From assembly GCA_905221065.1 (NCBI GenBank), contig CAJNBS010000001.1:1-64000 (forward strand): DNA of 64,000 nt, given 5' to 3'. Each line of letters begins with the position of its first letter. The stretch's first letter is position 1. Both the position numbers and the translations under genes were made by a program. This stretch comes from a bacterium (GTDB lineage: Bacteria; Bacillota; Bacilli; Lactobacillales; Streptococcaceae). Of the stretch, positions 18,775 to 27,240 are shown piece after piece. Below the pieces are notes generated by a model, which saw only the letters and a program-made list of their open reading frames with translations, searched no databases and was not told the DNA's origin.

Positions 18775-18798
18775 AAGCAGGTCAATCGACTTGCTTTT
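18775..18798 (+). terminator. Terminator of the DUF4299-like gene
   Basis: AAGCAGGTC / GACTTGCTT stem with a 4-nt loop, then TTT. Confidence 0.8.
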
Positions 18799-18808
18799 TA
18801 GCATATAA

Positions 18809-18834
18809 AAAATCCTGCCGTGGAAGACAGGATC
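18809..18834 (-). terminator. Terminator of the membrane-protein gene 18840
   Basis: AATCCTG-CCGTGGAAGA-CAGGAT hairpin. On the minus strand it is followed by TTTTTTA. Nearly the same hairpin ends the paralogous gene at 19841. Confidence 0.8.
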
Positions 18835-18839
18835 TAGTT

Positions 18840-19712
18840 TTAGAATCGGAATAGTTTACTGATGTATTCCGCAACTAATGACATTTCTGCGTAGAAGAAG
18901 ATAGTTAAGATAATCCCATTTACAATAACAGCCAAAAGGAAACGATAGAATGAATCCATTTTTGAATCTCCCTCAGTTTGGGCAATTGAGAAAGCGATAC
19001 CAACTGTAAAGATAAATAAGCTAACAATAAATAGGAATGCTGCAAAGGTTACAATATTCAATAGAGCACAAATTGATGCAAGTGCAGTCAAGATGATATT
19101 GATTGAGAATAATTTAGCATAGTAGTCAAAAGCTCTTGTGAAAGTGAAGCTAGTATTTTGGTAAATCATACGTTTCACAACAAATCCACCAAGAACAATT
19201 GAGAATAGGTATAAAGCTGCTGCAATCAAGATTGTGAAGAAAGTTGAGAAATCAACTGGGTTCGACATTTGGAAAGCATTTGAAGAATTTGTTGAGAATA
19301 GATTTGCTGCTCTATTAATTCCACCAGTAAGAGCACGTCCAGCTTGGTAGACTGCGATAAAGATTGTCAACGTATAGAAAAGAGTTAAAGTACCGAATGC
19401 AAGATAAGCGTGTTTAGGTTCCAAAGTTCCTTCTGCTGTTGGATTTTTCCATGCAGCAACAAGCCATTTCCAGTAACTAGACATTGTTTTTTGGAATTCG
19501 CTTGGCTGTGCAGGAGCTGCAGGTGCAGCTTGTGTAGAAGCTGCTTCAGTAGTTTGGACTGGTTTTTCTTGAACAGGTGTTTGTTCTACATGAGTTTCTT
19601 CAGCAGAAACCTCTTGGAACTTTCCTGCTTCTAACGCTTGAGCGATTTCTTCTGCAGTTGCAGTGCGTCCAGTAATCGCTTCGAATTGGGCTAACCATTC
19701 TTGTTTATTCAT
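18840..19712 (-). CDS. Membrane protein with N-terminal acidic linker, paralogue 1 (DUF6574-like)
   Basis: 290 aa. The second of two adjacent ATGs (19712) has the better spacing from AAAGGAG. The N-terminus NKQEWLAQFEAITGRTATAEEIAQ is followed by a Glu/Gln/Pro/Ala-rich linker (about 40-75) and about five membrane spans (from residue 105). The C-terminal half is clearly homologous to the next gene (shared GGFVVKRMIYQ/GSFVVRRFIYQ and SFYRFLLAVIVNG/SFYQLFLSVLVNG). Function is unknown. It is expressed separately from its paralogue, with its own terminator. Confidence 0.85.
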   Translation of the reverse strand: MNKQEWLAQFEAITGRTATAEEIAQALEAGKFQEVSAEETHVEQTPVQEKPVQTTEAASTQAAPAAPAQPSEFQKTMSSYWKWLVAAWKNPTAEGTLEPKHAYLAFGTLTLFYTLTIFIAVYQAGRALTGGINRAANLFSTNSSNAFQMSNPVDFSTFFTILIAAALYLFSIVLGGFVVKRMIYQNTSFTFTRAFDYYAKLFSINIILTALASICALLNIVTFAAFLFIVSLFIFTVGIAFSIAQTEGDSKMDSFYRFLLAVIVNGIILTIFFYAEMSLVAEYISKLFRF

Positions 19713-19804
19713 CATAATCTCCTTTTAGATATAAACTTTTTCTGTTATCTTACCAATTTATCCAGTTTTTGTCAATTGATATTTAAATTTTTACTTTAAA
19801 AGTG

Positions 19805-19838
19805 CATAAAAAATCCTGCCGTGAAAGACAGGATTGAA
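19805..19838 (-). terminator. Terminator of the membrane-protein gene 19841
   Basis: AATCCTG-CCGTGAAAGA-CAGGATT hairpin with a T-run on the minus strand; a sister copy of 18809-18834. Confidence 0.8.
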
Positions 19839-19840
19839 TC

Positions 19841-20905
19841 TTAAAGAAAGGCCAAGATACGGAGGTAATCTCCAATCAGTGCCACTTCAGCCACAAAGAA
19901 GAGGAGGATAATGACTCCGTTAACAAGGACAGACAAGAATAATTGATAGAAGGAGTCGGCTTCACTTGTTTGACTTGGTCTTGTAATGATATGGAGACTA
20001 GCAAGCAGAATGATTCCAATGCTAATCACACACAAGAGAGCCGTAAATCGCAGGCTGTCAAAGAAGGCAAAGAAACTAGCAATAGCAGTGAGGATGATTG
20101 GAATTGCCAAGAGTTGACTATATTGTTGGAGAACTTTTTCTAGCGTCCAGTCCGTTTCTTGATAGATAAATCGTCTTACGACGAAACTACCCAAGAGGAA
20201 TGAAAAGAAGAAGAGTGTGGTTGCTACTAGGATAGAGATAATCGAAAAGAGATTTAATGAAGCAAATTGTTCAGGGAAGTGATTATGCATAGTTGCTATA
20301 TGTCCATAGTAGGCTTGTTTGATGTGGTAGATACTAAAGAAAAAGGAAGATGCAGAAAATAGAATGAGCAAGAGAAAGGCTGTGTAACTGTGTGTGCTAC
20401 TTGTTTCAAGCTTGCTTGTAGGAGATTTGATCGCTTCCACTAGCCAAGACCAAAAATCAAGCACTTGCTCTTTCCATTTATCCGTCGATTTTGGAGCTTG
20501 GTCGGGAATATAAGGACTTTCTAAGGATTTACTGAGAAGAAGGGGTTCTTTCGTAGTTGTTTTTTGCTGAGGAAGAGCTTCTTGGGTCTCTTCAACTATA
20601 GTGACTCTTTCTGTTTCTTTAGAAAAATCTTGCTCTTCTTCAGTAGAATCTAATGCTTTCTTTTCTTCTATTTCTGTTCTCGCTTCACTGTCTTCAGGAG
20701 CTTCAATTTTCTCTTCTTGCTGGCTTTCAAGTTCGACTTCAGCTTGAGAGACTTCCTCCTCTACTTGAGTATTTTTTTCAATTGGTGTATCGAGATCGGC
20801 TATCGTTTCTTCAGTCTTGTCTGCAACCTCTTGAGCTTGATCTTCAGGTTTGTTCTTGCTTGTTGTTTTTACAAAATCATTACTTTCAAACCATTCTTGT
20901 TTCAT
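19841..20905 (-). CDS. Membrane protein with long Glu-rich linker, paralogue 2
   Basis: 354 aa. The N-terminus KQEWFESNDF resembles that of paralogue 1 and is followed by about 130 residues dominated by Glu, Lys, Ser and Thr. This acidic, probably disordered linker precedes a five-span membrane domain homologous to paralogue 1. The start follows AAGGAGGTTCTACC. It probably arose from an old tandem duplication, because the downstream hairpins are also alike. Function is unknown; a membrane-anchored scaffold is possible but speculative. Confidence 0.85.
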   Translation of the reverse strand: MKQEWFESNDFVKTTSKNKPEDQAQEVADKTEETIADLDTPIEKNTQVEEEVSQAEVELESQQEEKIEAPEDSEARTEIEEKKALDSTEEEQDFSKETERVTIVEETQEALPQQKTTTKEPLLLSKSLESPYIPDQAPKSTDKWKEQVLDFWSWLVEAIKSPTSKLETSSTHSYTAFLLLILFSASSFFFSIYHIKQAYYGHIATMHNHFPEQFASLNLFSIISILVATTLFFFSFLLGSFVVRRFIYQETDWTLEKVLQQYSQLLAIPIILTAIASFFAFFDSLRFTALLCVISIGIILLASLHIITRPSQTSEADSFYQLFLSVLVNGVIILLFFVAEVALIGDYLRILAFL

Positions 20906-20962
20906 GGTAGAACCTCCTTTTTAGTTGTATATACATCATTTTGGTAGATATAAGTAGATTTG

Positions 20963-21877
20963 TTAAGGTTTGTTGGCTGTAGTTTCAAGACTAATATAAT
21001 CTTCAGCCCTAGCTATGAGTTGACCTTTTACATCGGTTTTTTCAGTTTTGTAAGGGTTGCTTAATTCGTTTGGGTGATGTTGACTCTCATCTCTTGATAA
21101 CTGATAAATAGGACCATAGTGACTTGATAGGTCTAAGTTGATTTCTTGGCTTTCTTTTTGAGTTAGTGTGATGCTGAGTTCATTTTTAGAAGTTAGTTCT
21201 ACCTTACCATATACTTTAATATTGTCAACGTAGAAGTGATTTTTTGTTGACTCTAGCTGACTATCTGTAAGGTCTGTATCAAAGATATTGATAATATTTG
21301 GTGTTGTGAGTTTGCTGTTTTTGATACGACTTCCTTCGATTCGGAGGAGATAGCCATTATTGGTATTGAGGGTCGCATTTTCAAGGCTAGCATTTATGAT
21401 GGTGGTTTGTCCACGATTTGCTGAGATGTTGATTCCTTTTAGAGTTCTCCCTTTTGGCAATTGGAGAATAACTTCTTCAAAACGACGAGAGTAGCTACTT
21501 GCGACATGGAGAATCCCGCCAATTCCAGAAGAGAGAAATGGAGTTTCAGACAGTTTCTTATCAGTGAAGCTCAGCGTTTTATCGTTCTGATTTGTGACAA
21601 GATCATGGTTAGCAGAAATAGATGGATGGTAAGAAATGTGGATTTGATCATCGAAAGAGTCGGTGATGGTCAGAGCGTGCTGGTGGAGAGTGATCTCTAA
21701 GTTTTCGACTTCCTTGCCAAAGGTCAACTCTTCCATCCGACTATCATAGACAGGCTCCTTGGACATGGCAAGTAGGCTCTTGATCCCGTCAGATTGGATA
21801 CCTACAAAGAGCAGGATAAAGCCGACAACAGTAGTCACCACACCAAAAATGAGAAATCCTTTTGTCAATTTACGCAT
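20963..21877 (-). CDS. DUF4097-type beta-repeat membrane protein
   Basis: 304 aa from the ATG at 21877, preceded by GAGGTGACCAGC; the in-frame start at 21928 lies within the upstream gene. One N-terminal membrane span (about 7-27) is followed by an extracytoplasmic beta-strand-rich region (LEITLHQHALTITDSFDDQIHISY and similar), as in LiaG/DUF4097 proteins. It overlaps the DUF1700 gene by 8 bp, in a PadR-DUF1700-DUF4097 operon often seen in Firmicutes with a cell-envelope stress connection. Exact role unknown. Confidence 0.87.
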   Translation of the reverse strand: MRKLTKGFLIFGVVTTVVGFILLFVGIQSDGIKSLLAMSKEPVYDSRMEELTFGKEVENLEITLHQHALTITDSFDDQIHISYHPSISANHDLVTNQNDKTLSFTDKKLSETPFLSSGIGGILHVASSYSRRFEEVILQLPKGRTLKGINISANRGQTTIINASLENATLNTNNGYLLRIEGSRIKNSKLTTPNIINIFDTDLTDSQLESTKNHFYVDNIKVYGKVELTSKNELSITLTQKESQEINLDLSSHYGPIYQLSRDESQHHPNELSNPYKTEKTDVKGQLIARAEDYISLETTANKP

Positions 21878-22463
21878 GCTGGTCACCTCTCTTTCCTTTT
21901 TTGAGAACAAATTGCACCAGGCGAACAATGAGTAGACCGAAGAAGCGGGCTACATAGGAAATACCTAGTAAAACCAGCGAAGAAGCACCGATGGCTAGTA
22001 AACCAGAACCGAAAATCAAGATAAAGGCTGATTTGGCTTGGGCTAGGACAGTGAAACTTTCAACTAAAAATAGGAATCCGCCGATGATACCAAGTATGGA
22101 AACCGCAAAGAAAACTAGAATGACAGTCAAGGCTGCCACAAGGATTGCGAACAGGGACACGAGGATGGCGATTCCCAGAGGAATACCGATGGGTGCTGCA
22201 AGGAGAGCTAACAAGGCGATATGCAAAATTTGTCGGTTATTCTTTTGAGCGGGTGCCTCATTGATTTTTTTATCGAGAAGATTAGAGAGCACTTCGTGAG
22301 CTGCTTCCTTAGGAGTTCCTAAGCTAGCGATGAGTTCTTCCTCTCCTTCGACTCCAGCATCGTCAAAGAGTTCCCTGAAATAGTCCATGGCTTCAATTTG
22401 GTCAGCCTGAGGTAGTTTTTTGAGATAAAGTTCTAGCTGAGTCAGGTATTCAGTTCTTGTCAT
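21870..22463 (-). CDS. DUF1700 membrane protein
   Basis: 197 aa. The N-terminal soluble helical part (TRTEYLTQLELYLKKLP) is typical of DUF1700/HAAS proteins and includes the LIASLGTPKEAAHEVL motif. It is followed by four hydrophobic segments and a basic tail. It overlaps the PadR gene by 14 bp and the DUF4097 gene by 8 bp, so the three are probably co-translated. The HAAS domain is thought to sense or transmit a signal together with PadR regulators; no enzyme motif is visible. Confidence 0.9.
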   Translation of the reverse strand: MTRTEYLTQLELYLKKLPQADQIEAMDYFRELFDDAGVEGEEELIASLGTPKEAAHEVLSNLLDKKINEAPAQKNNRQILHIALLALLAAPIGIPLGIAILVSLFAILVAALTVILVFFAVSILGIIGGFLFLVESFTVLAQAKSAFILIFGSGLLAIGASSLVLLGISYVARFFGLLIVRLVQFVLKKGKRGDQHA

Positions 22464-22776
22464 GGCGGATACTCCCTTCTATGATGCCATTGATGGTGTC
22501 TGTATAGAGTGTCCATTCATCTTTTAGGGTCAAGAGCTGTTCTATACCACCGTTTGTCAAGGAGTAGTATTTGCGCATGCGACCTTGGAACTCTCTAGAA
22601 TAGGTTGTCAGAAAGCTATTGCCTTCCAATTTTTTGAGAATGGGATAGAGTGTGGATTCTTTGATATTAGCGATGAGCTTAATGGTTTGGCTAATCTCAT
22701 ACCCATAAGAATCCCCTTTTTCCAGTACGGCCAAGATGAGAAATTCAATCAAGGCAGAGGATGTTGGAAAGTACAT
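22450..22776 (-). CDS. PadR-family transcriptional regulator
   Basis: 108 aa. A winged helix covers the first 75 residues, with the family pattern LIEFLILAVLEKGDSYGYEI and STLYPILKKLEGNSFL; a C-terminal helix is probably for dimerisation. It is the first gene of the operon with DUF1700 and DUF4097. Upstream, the region 22794-22830 carries an ATGT/ACAT inverted repeat over the promoter, the usual type of PadR operator, so autoregulation is likely. The effector is unknown. Confidence 0.92.
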   Translation of the reverse strand: MYFPTSSALIEFLILAVLEKGDSYGYEISQTIKLIANIKESTLYPILKKLEGNSFLTTYSREFQGRMRKYYSLTNGGIEQLLTLKDEWTLYTDTINGIIEGSIRHDKN

Positions 22777-22793
22777 GGGAAACCTCCTTTTCT

Positions 22794-22889
22794 AATGTGT
22801 AAGATTTTTATATATAATTTTTCTACACATACATTGTACATCTAAAAGAAAGCCCTGTCAAGAGAAATGTGTAAAATTTTTATATATAA
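22794..22889. repeat. Pair of 24-bp direct repeats, 72 bp apart
   Basis: 22794-22817 and 22866-22889 differ at one base of 24. Each starts AATGTGTAA and ends TTTTTATATATAA. They lie between the PadR operon promoter and the terminator of the MFS gene. Confidence 0.75.
22795..22830 (-). promoter_or_regulatory. Candidate PadR operator
   Basis: ATGTGTA (22795-22801) and TACACAT (22824-22830) form an inverted repeat enclosing an AT-rich segment with TATATATAA. It sits just upstream of the PadR start. A second half, AATGTGTAAAATTTT, occurs at 22866. Confidence 0.6.
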
Positions 22890-22916
22890 AAAACTTCTAG
22901 CTAAAACTAGAAGTTT
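22890..22916 (-). terminator. Terminator of the MFS gene
   Basis: AAACTTCTAG / CTAGAAGTTT perfect 10-bp stem with a 6-nt loop. On the minus strand it continues into TTTTTATATA. It overlaps the last codons of the gene. Confidence 0.8.
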
Positions 22917-24081
22917 AAAGGATTTTATCAGCCCTATCCACTGTAAAGAGGGCCACAGTCATCAGGATATCGACGAGCAAGAGGGCAGCTACAGCTGGAA
23001 CCCAAGAGTGGAACAGGTCAAAACTGTAACCAAAGAGAGTCGGTCCAAAGGCTGCTAGGATATAGCCTCCTGTTTGAGATAGACCAGACAATTGGGCTGT
23101 CTTTTCAGGAGCGCTTGTCTTGAGTGAAAAGTTGACCATGAGATAAGGGAAGAGGGCGCTGGTTGCGGTTCCGATGAGGAGATGGATGGCAAGCCAGTAA
23201 ATGAAACTATTGATCGGGAAGAAGAGCATGGAAATGCCGACCACACCAGCTAGTGAGACCAGAGTAAGCATGAGCTGACGGTTGCGAGTTGACAAGCTGG
23301 TTGTCAGGCTTGGGATGGTCATTGAGAAAGGAATGCTGATTAGAGAGAAGATAGATGTCAGCAAGCCAGCTTCGTGACTGGATAGGCCTGCATGAATGGC
23401 CATAGTAGGTAGCCAAGTCATAGCAGTGTAAAAGAGCAAGGATTGAAAACCTGCAAAGATAATAACTGCCCAGACCTGTTTATTACGCATGACCTTTGTT
23501 TTGCTTTTCTGTTTGGTTTGTGGAGCTAGTCTATGATTATAGCGGTGATTTGGCAACCAGACCAAAAAAGTTGCTAGACAGAGCAGGGTGAGGAGGATGA
23601 TCAGTCCTTTCCAAGAGCTGGCTTGTGTAATAGGCACAGCCAGATAGGAGGCCAGAGCCGTTGCAATCCCCATAGAGGTTACATATAAGGTGGTCAGAAA
23701 ACCAATTTTCTTTGGCTGATTGGCTTGGATAAGACTAGGAAGCAGAACGTTGATGACTGCGATACTTGCCCCAACCATCAAGGTTCCTAGATAGAGCAGA
23801 GGCAGATTGATTAGTCGAATCAGAGAACCGATAGTCAAGAAGAAGAGACTATAGGTAAAGAGATGCTCCAAGCCGATTTTCTGAGCCAGTCGGGTAGAAA
23901 ATAGAGAGAAGAGGGTAAACATGAGGAGGGGAAGGCTGGTCAAGACACCGAGCGAACTAACTTCTACTCCCAGACCTTGCGAAATATCTCCCAAAATAAT
24001 GGGTAAAACAGTAAAAGGAGTCCGCAAGGAAACACCAATCAGGATAATACCTGGAACAAAAAAAAGTGATTGCTTTTTCAT
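22915..24081 (-). CDS. MFS transporter, CynX/NimT type
   Basis: 388 aa, about 12 membrane spans. The N-terminus GIILIGVSLRTPFTVLPIIL matches the CynX/NimT branch of the major facilitator superfamily (cyanate and nitroimidazole-related transporters), equivalent to pneumococcal SP_0101. The start follows AGAGGTATTAT. Its substrate cannot be read from the sequence. It is transcribed divergently from the glycosyltransferase gene. Confidence 0.88.
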   Translation of the reverse strand: MKKQSLFFVPGIILIGVSLRTPFTVLPIILGDISQGLGVEVSSLGVLTSLPLLMFTLFSLFSTRLAQKIGLEHLFTYSLFFLTIGSLIRLINLPLLYLGTLMVGASIAVINVLLPSLIQANQPKKIGFLTTLYVTSMGIATALASYLAVPITQASSWKGLIILLTLLCLATFLVWLPNHRYNHRLAPQTKQKSKTKVMRNKQVWAVIIFAGFQSLLFYTAMTWLPTMAIHAGLSSHEAGLLTSIFSLISIPFSMTIPSLTTSLSTRNRQLMLTLVSLAGVVGISMLFFPINSFIYWLAIHLLIGTATSALFPYLMVNFSLKTSAPEKTAQLSGLSQTGGYILAAFGPTLFGYSFDLFHSWVPAVAALLLVDILMTVALFTVDRADKIL

Positions 24082-24235
24082 ATAATACCTCTTCTAACTG
24101 ATTTTAATAACAGCTTATTTTAAGGCTTTTTCACTATAATGTCAAGTAAGGTTTCTGGCTTTCAAGATAAAAATGGGAAAGTCTTGAAAATTATGATAAA
24201 ATAGTGGAAGGAAATCTATACATTGGAGAAAAACT

Positions 24236-25066
24236 GTGTCTGAAAAGCAAAAAATCAGCGTATTGATGTCGGTCTATATTAAGGAAAATCCGACATTTTT
24301 AAAGGATGCTATTGAGAGTGTTCAAAATCAGACCCTGAAACCGAGCGAGTTGGTTCTGGTTGAGGATGGGCCTTTGACACCTGAACTCTATCAGGTATTA
24401 GACCAGGTGGAAGCTGAGTCTGATATTCCAGTGAAACGCTATCCTCTTGAGCAGAATCAAGGTCTGGGTCTGGCTCTTCGACAGGGTGTTTTGCAGTGTC
24501 AGTATGATATCATCGCTCGTATGGATACAGATGATATAGCTGTTCCAGACCGTTTTGAGAAACAGGTTCAGTTAATGGAGAAGGACAATCTGGACCTATT
24601 AGGTGGACATATTGCAGAGTTTATTGATAATCCTGATGAGATTGTTTCTTACCGTCGTGTTCCGACTCAACATGCAGATATTGTGGTTTATCAAAGGATG
24701 AGAAGTGCCTTTAACCACATGACTGTCATGTTCAAGAAGGATATGGTTCTCAAGGCCGGCAACTATGAGGATGGCCTTTATATGGAGGATGATCTCCTCT
24801 GGCTCAATATGATTGCTGCAGGAGCTAAGACTGGAAATCTGGATCAAATCTTGTGCAGGGTTCGTGTCGGAGCAGGGATGTTTGAGCGTCGTGGGGGACT
24901 GCGTTACCTCAAACTCTATCGTCAGGCTCGTCAACGAATGCTGAAGAGAGGGCAAATTTCTTACATGGAATATGCCAAGAGTGTCGCCATTCAGATGATT
25001 GTTGCCCTTTGTCCAGGATTTGTCAGACAGTTTATTTTTATGAAACTGTTACGAAAAAGCAATTAA
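24236..25066 (+). CDS. Family 2 glycosyltransferase
   Basis: 276 aa starting at GTG 24236 after TGGAGAAAAACT. GT-A fold: the N-terminal SVLMSVYIKENPTFLKDAIES, the nucleotide-binding VLVEDGPLT, and the metal-binding Asp motif RMDTDDIAVPDRF near residue 95 are all present, as is a late GLYMEDDLLW (ED) acid motif. It is probably membrane-associated through the basic, hydrophobic C-terminus. It lies next to a CapD/PglF-like dehydratase, which suggests surface glycan synthesis. Donor and acceptor are unknown. The pneumococcal counterpart is SP_0102. Confidence 0.9.
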   Translation: MSEKQKISVLMSVYIKENPTFLKDAIESVQNQTLKPSELVLVEDGPLTPELYQVLDQVEAESDIPVKRYPLEQNQGLGLALRQGVLQCQYDIIARMDTDDIAVPDRFEKQVQLMEKDNLDLLGGHIAEFIDNPDEIVSYRRVPTQHADIVVYQRMRSAFNHMTVMFKKDMVLKAGNYEDGLYMEDDLLWLNMIAAGAKTGNLDQILCRVRVGAGMFERRGGLRYLKLYRQARQRMLKRGQISYMEYAKSVAIQMIVALCPGFVRQFIFMKLLRKSN

Positions 25067-25102
25067 AAGATTGTAGCAAATCGTAAACTGGATAAAAAGT
25101 GT

Positions 25103-25108
25103 TATAAT
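25103..25108 (+). promoter_or_regulatory. Extended -10 of the dehydratase gene
   Basis: TGTTATAAT (TG extension plus TATAAT) 44 bp before the start codon; no clear -35. Confidence 0.5.
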
Positions 25109-25151
25109 AACAATATAACCATCGAGCTCTTTTAAGGAGGAGTAAATTTCT

Positions 25152-27002
25152 ATGAACAAAAAACTCACAGATTATGTCATTGATCTGGTGGAAATTTTAA
25201 ATAAACAACAAAAACAGGTCTTCTGGGGCATATTTGATATTTTCAGTATGGTGGTTTCCATCATTGTATCTTATATTTTATTCTACGGATTGATTAATCC
25301 AGCACCTGTTGACTACATTATCTATACGAGTTTGGCCTTCCTGCTCTATCAATTGATGATTGGATTTTGGGGGTTGAATGCTAGTATTAGTCGTTACAGC
25401 AAGATTACGGATTTTATGAAAATCTTTTTTGGCGTGACTGCTAGCAGTGTTTTGTCTTATGGAATCTGCTATGCCTTCTTGCCACTCTTTTCAATCCGTT
25501 TTATCATTCTCTTTATCTTGTTGAGTACCTTCTTGATTTTATTGCCACGGATTACTTGGCAGTTAATCTACTCTAAACGCAAAAAAGGCAGTGGTGATGG
25601 AGAACACCGTCGTACCTTCTTGATTGGTGCTGGCGATGGTGGAGCTCTCTTTATGAACAGCTACCAACACCCAACCAGTGATTTGGAACTTGTTGGTATT
25701 TTGGATAATGATGAAAAGAAAAAGGGACAAAAACTCGGTGGTATCCCGGTTTTGGGCTCTTATGATAATCTGCCTGAATTAGCTAAACGCCATCAAATCG
25801 AGCGTGTGATCGTTGCGATTCCGTCGCTTGACCCGTCAGAGTATGAACGTATCCTGCAAATGTGTAATAAACTGGGTGTCAAATGTTACAAGATGCCTAA
25901 GGTTGAAACAGTTGTGCAGGGACTTCACCAAGCAGGTGGAGGCTTCCAGAAGATTGATATCACAGACCTTTTGGGCCGTCAGGAAATTCGTCTTGACGAA
26001 TCGCGTCTGGGGGCAGAGCTTACTGGAAAAACAATCTTGGTTACAGGTGCTGGTGGTTCAATCGGTTCTGAAATTTGTCGCCAAGTTAGTCGCTTCAATC
26101 CTGAACGCATTGTCTTGCTCGGTCATGGGGAAAATTCAATCTACCTTGTTTATCATGAATTGATTCGTAAGTTCCAAGGGATTGATTATGTGCCAGTGAT
26201 TGCAGATATTCAAGACTATGACCGTTTGTTGCAAGTTTTTGAGCAGTATAAACCAGCTATTGTTTACCATGCGGCTGCCCACAAACACGTTCCGATGATG
26301 GAACGCAATCCAAAAGAAGCCTTCAAAAACAATATCCGTGGAACCTACAATGTTGCTAGGGCCGTTGATGAAGCCAAGGTGCCTAAGATGGTTATGATTT
26401 CGACGGATAAGGCCGTCAATCCACCTAATGTTATGGGAGCAACCAAGCGCGTGGCTGAGTTGATTGTCACTGGCTTTAATCAACGTAGCCAATCGACCTA
26501 CTGTGCGGTTCGTTTTGGGAATGTTCTTGGTAGTCGTGGTAGTGTCATTCCCGTCTTTGAACGTCAGATTGCTGAAGGTGGGCCTGTAACGGTAACAGAC
26601 TTCCGCATGACCCGTTACTTCATGACCATTCCAGAAGCTAGCCGTCTGGTTATCCATGCTGGTGCTTATGCCAAGGATGGGGAAGTCTTTATCCTTGATA
26701 TGGGCAAACCAGTCAAGATTTATGACTTGGCCAAGAAAATGGTGCTTCTAAGTGGACACACCGAAAGTGAAATTCCAATCGTTGAAGTTGGGATCCGTCC
26801 AGGTGAAAAACTCTACGAAGAACTCTTGGTGTCAACCGAACTGGTTGATAATCAGGTTATGGATAAGATTTTCGTTGGTAAGGTTAATGTCATGCCTCTA
26901 GAAGCCATCGATCAAAAGATTGAAGAGTTCCGCACTCTCAGTGGAGATGAGTTGAAACAAGCTATTATCGCCTTTGCTAATCAAACAACCCACGTTGAAT
27001 AA
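25152..27002 (+). CDS. Membrane UDP-sugar 4,6-dehydratase, CapD/PglF/WbpM type
   Basis: 616 aa. Four N-terminal membrane spans (about 25-135) precede a CoA-binding-like Rossmann domain (LIGAGDGGALFMNSYQ near 158). The catalytic short-chain dehydrogenase domain begins at about 295 with the NAD site TGAGGSIGSEI. The catalytic region MISTDKAVNPPNVMGATKR (near 415) has the modified SxDK/MxxxK triad typical of this inverting or retaining UDP-GlcNAc 4,6-dehydratase family. The start follows AAGGAGG. It supplies a UDP-4-keto-6-deoxy-HexNAc precursor for surface polysaccharide or glycans. The orthologue is SP_0103. Confidence 0.92.
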   Translation: MNKKLTDYVIDLVEILNKQQKQVFWGIFDIFSMVVSIIVSYILFYGLINPAPVDYIIYTSLAFLLYQLMIGFWGLNASISRYSKITDFMKIFFGVTASSVLSYGICYAFLPLFSIRFIILFILLSTFLILLPRITWQLIYSKRKKGSGDGEHRRTFLIGAGDGGALFMNSYQHPTSDLELVGILDNDEKKKGQKLGGIPVLGSYDNLPELAKRHQIERVIVAIPSLDPSEYERILQMCNKLGVKCYKMPKVETVVQGLHQAGGGFQKIDITDLLGRQEIRLDESRLGAELTGKTILVTGAGGSIGSEICRQVSRFNPERIVLLGHGENSIYLVYHELIRKFQGIDYVPVIADIQDYDRLLQVFEQYKPAIVYHAAAHKHVPMMERNPKEAFKNNIRGTYNVARAVDEAKVPKMVMISTDKAVNPPNVMGATKRVAELIVTGFNQRSQSTYCAVRFGNVLGSRGSVIPVFERQIAEGGPVTVTDFRMTRYFMTIPEASRLVIHAGAYAKDGEVFILDMGKPVKIYDLAKKMVLLSGHTESEIPIVEVGIRPGEKLYEELLVSTELVDNQVMDKIFVGKVNVMPLEAIDQKIEEFRTLSGDELKQAIIAFANQTTHVE

Positions 27003-27019
27003 AAAATCTTTAAAATCAG

Positions 27020-27066
27020 AAAACGCATATTATCAGGACTTGAAACCTTGATAATATGCGTTTTGT
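27020..27066 (+). terminator. Terminator after the dehydratase gene
   Basis: AAACGCATATTATCA / TGATAATATGCGTTT long stem, followed by TTGTTATG. Confidence 0.8.
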
Positions 27067-27095
27067 TATGTGTAAACGTGCTTCATTTTATTCTG

Positions 27096-27209
27096 ATACT
27101 CAATGAAAATCAAATAGCAAACTAGAAAGCTAGCCGTAAGTTGTTCAAAGCACAGCGTTGAGATTGCAGATAGAAACTGATGTGGTTTGAAGAGATTTTC
27201 GAAGAGTAT
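27096..27209 (-). repeat. BOX element, long A-C type (copy 3, reverse)
   Basis: It reads ATACTCAATGAAAATCAAAT at the left and GATTTTCGAAGAGTAT at the right, the reverse orientation of the 5331 copy. It shares with it the extra AGATTGCAGATAG-type segment. It lies between converging transcription units. Confidence 0.9.
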
Positions 27210-27240
27210 GAAATGGAGTTTTTGCCCAGTCTCCGTTATA

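Noticed and set aside
26136..26657. 173-codon open frame on the minus strand
   Set aside because: It lies wholly inside the dehydratase gene, lacks a ribosome site, and its translation is not protein-like; the plus-strand gene explains the region.
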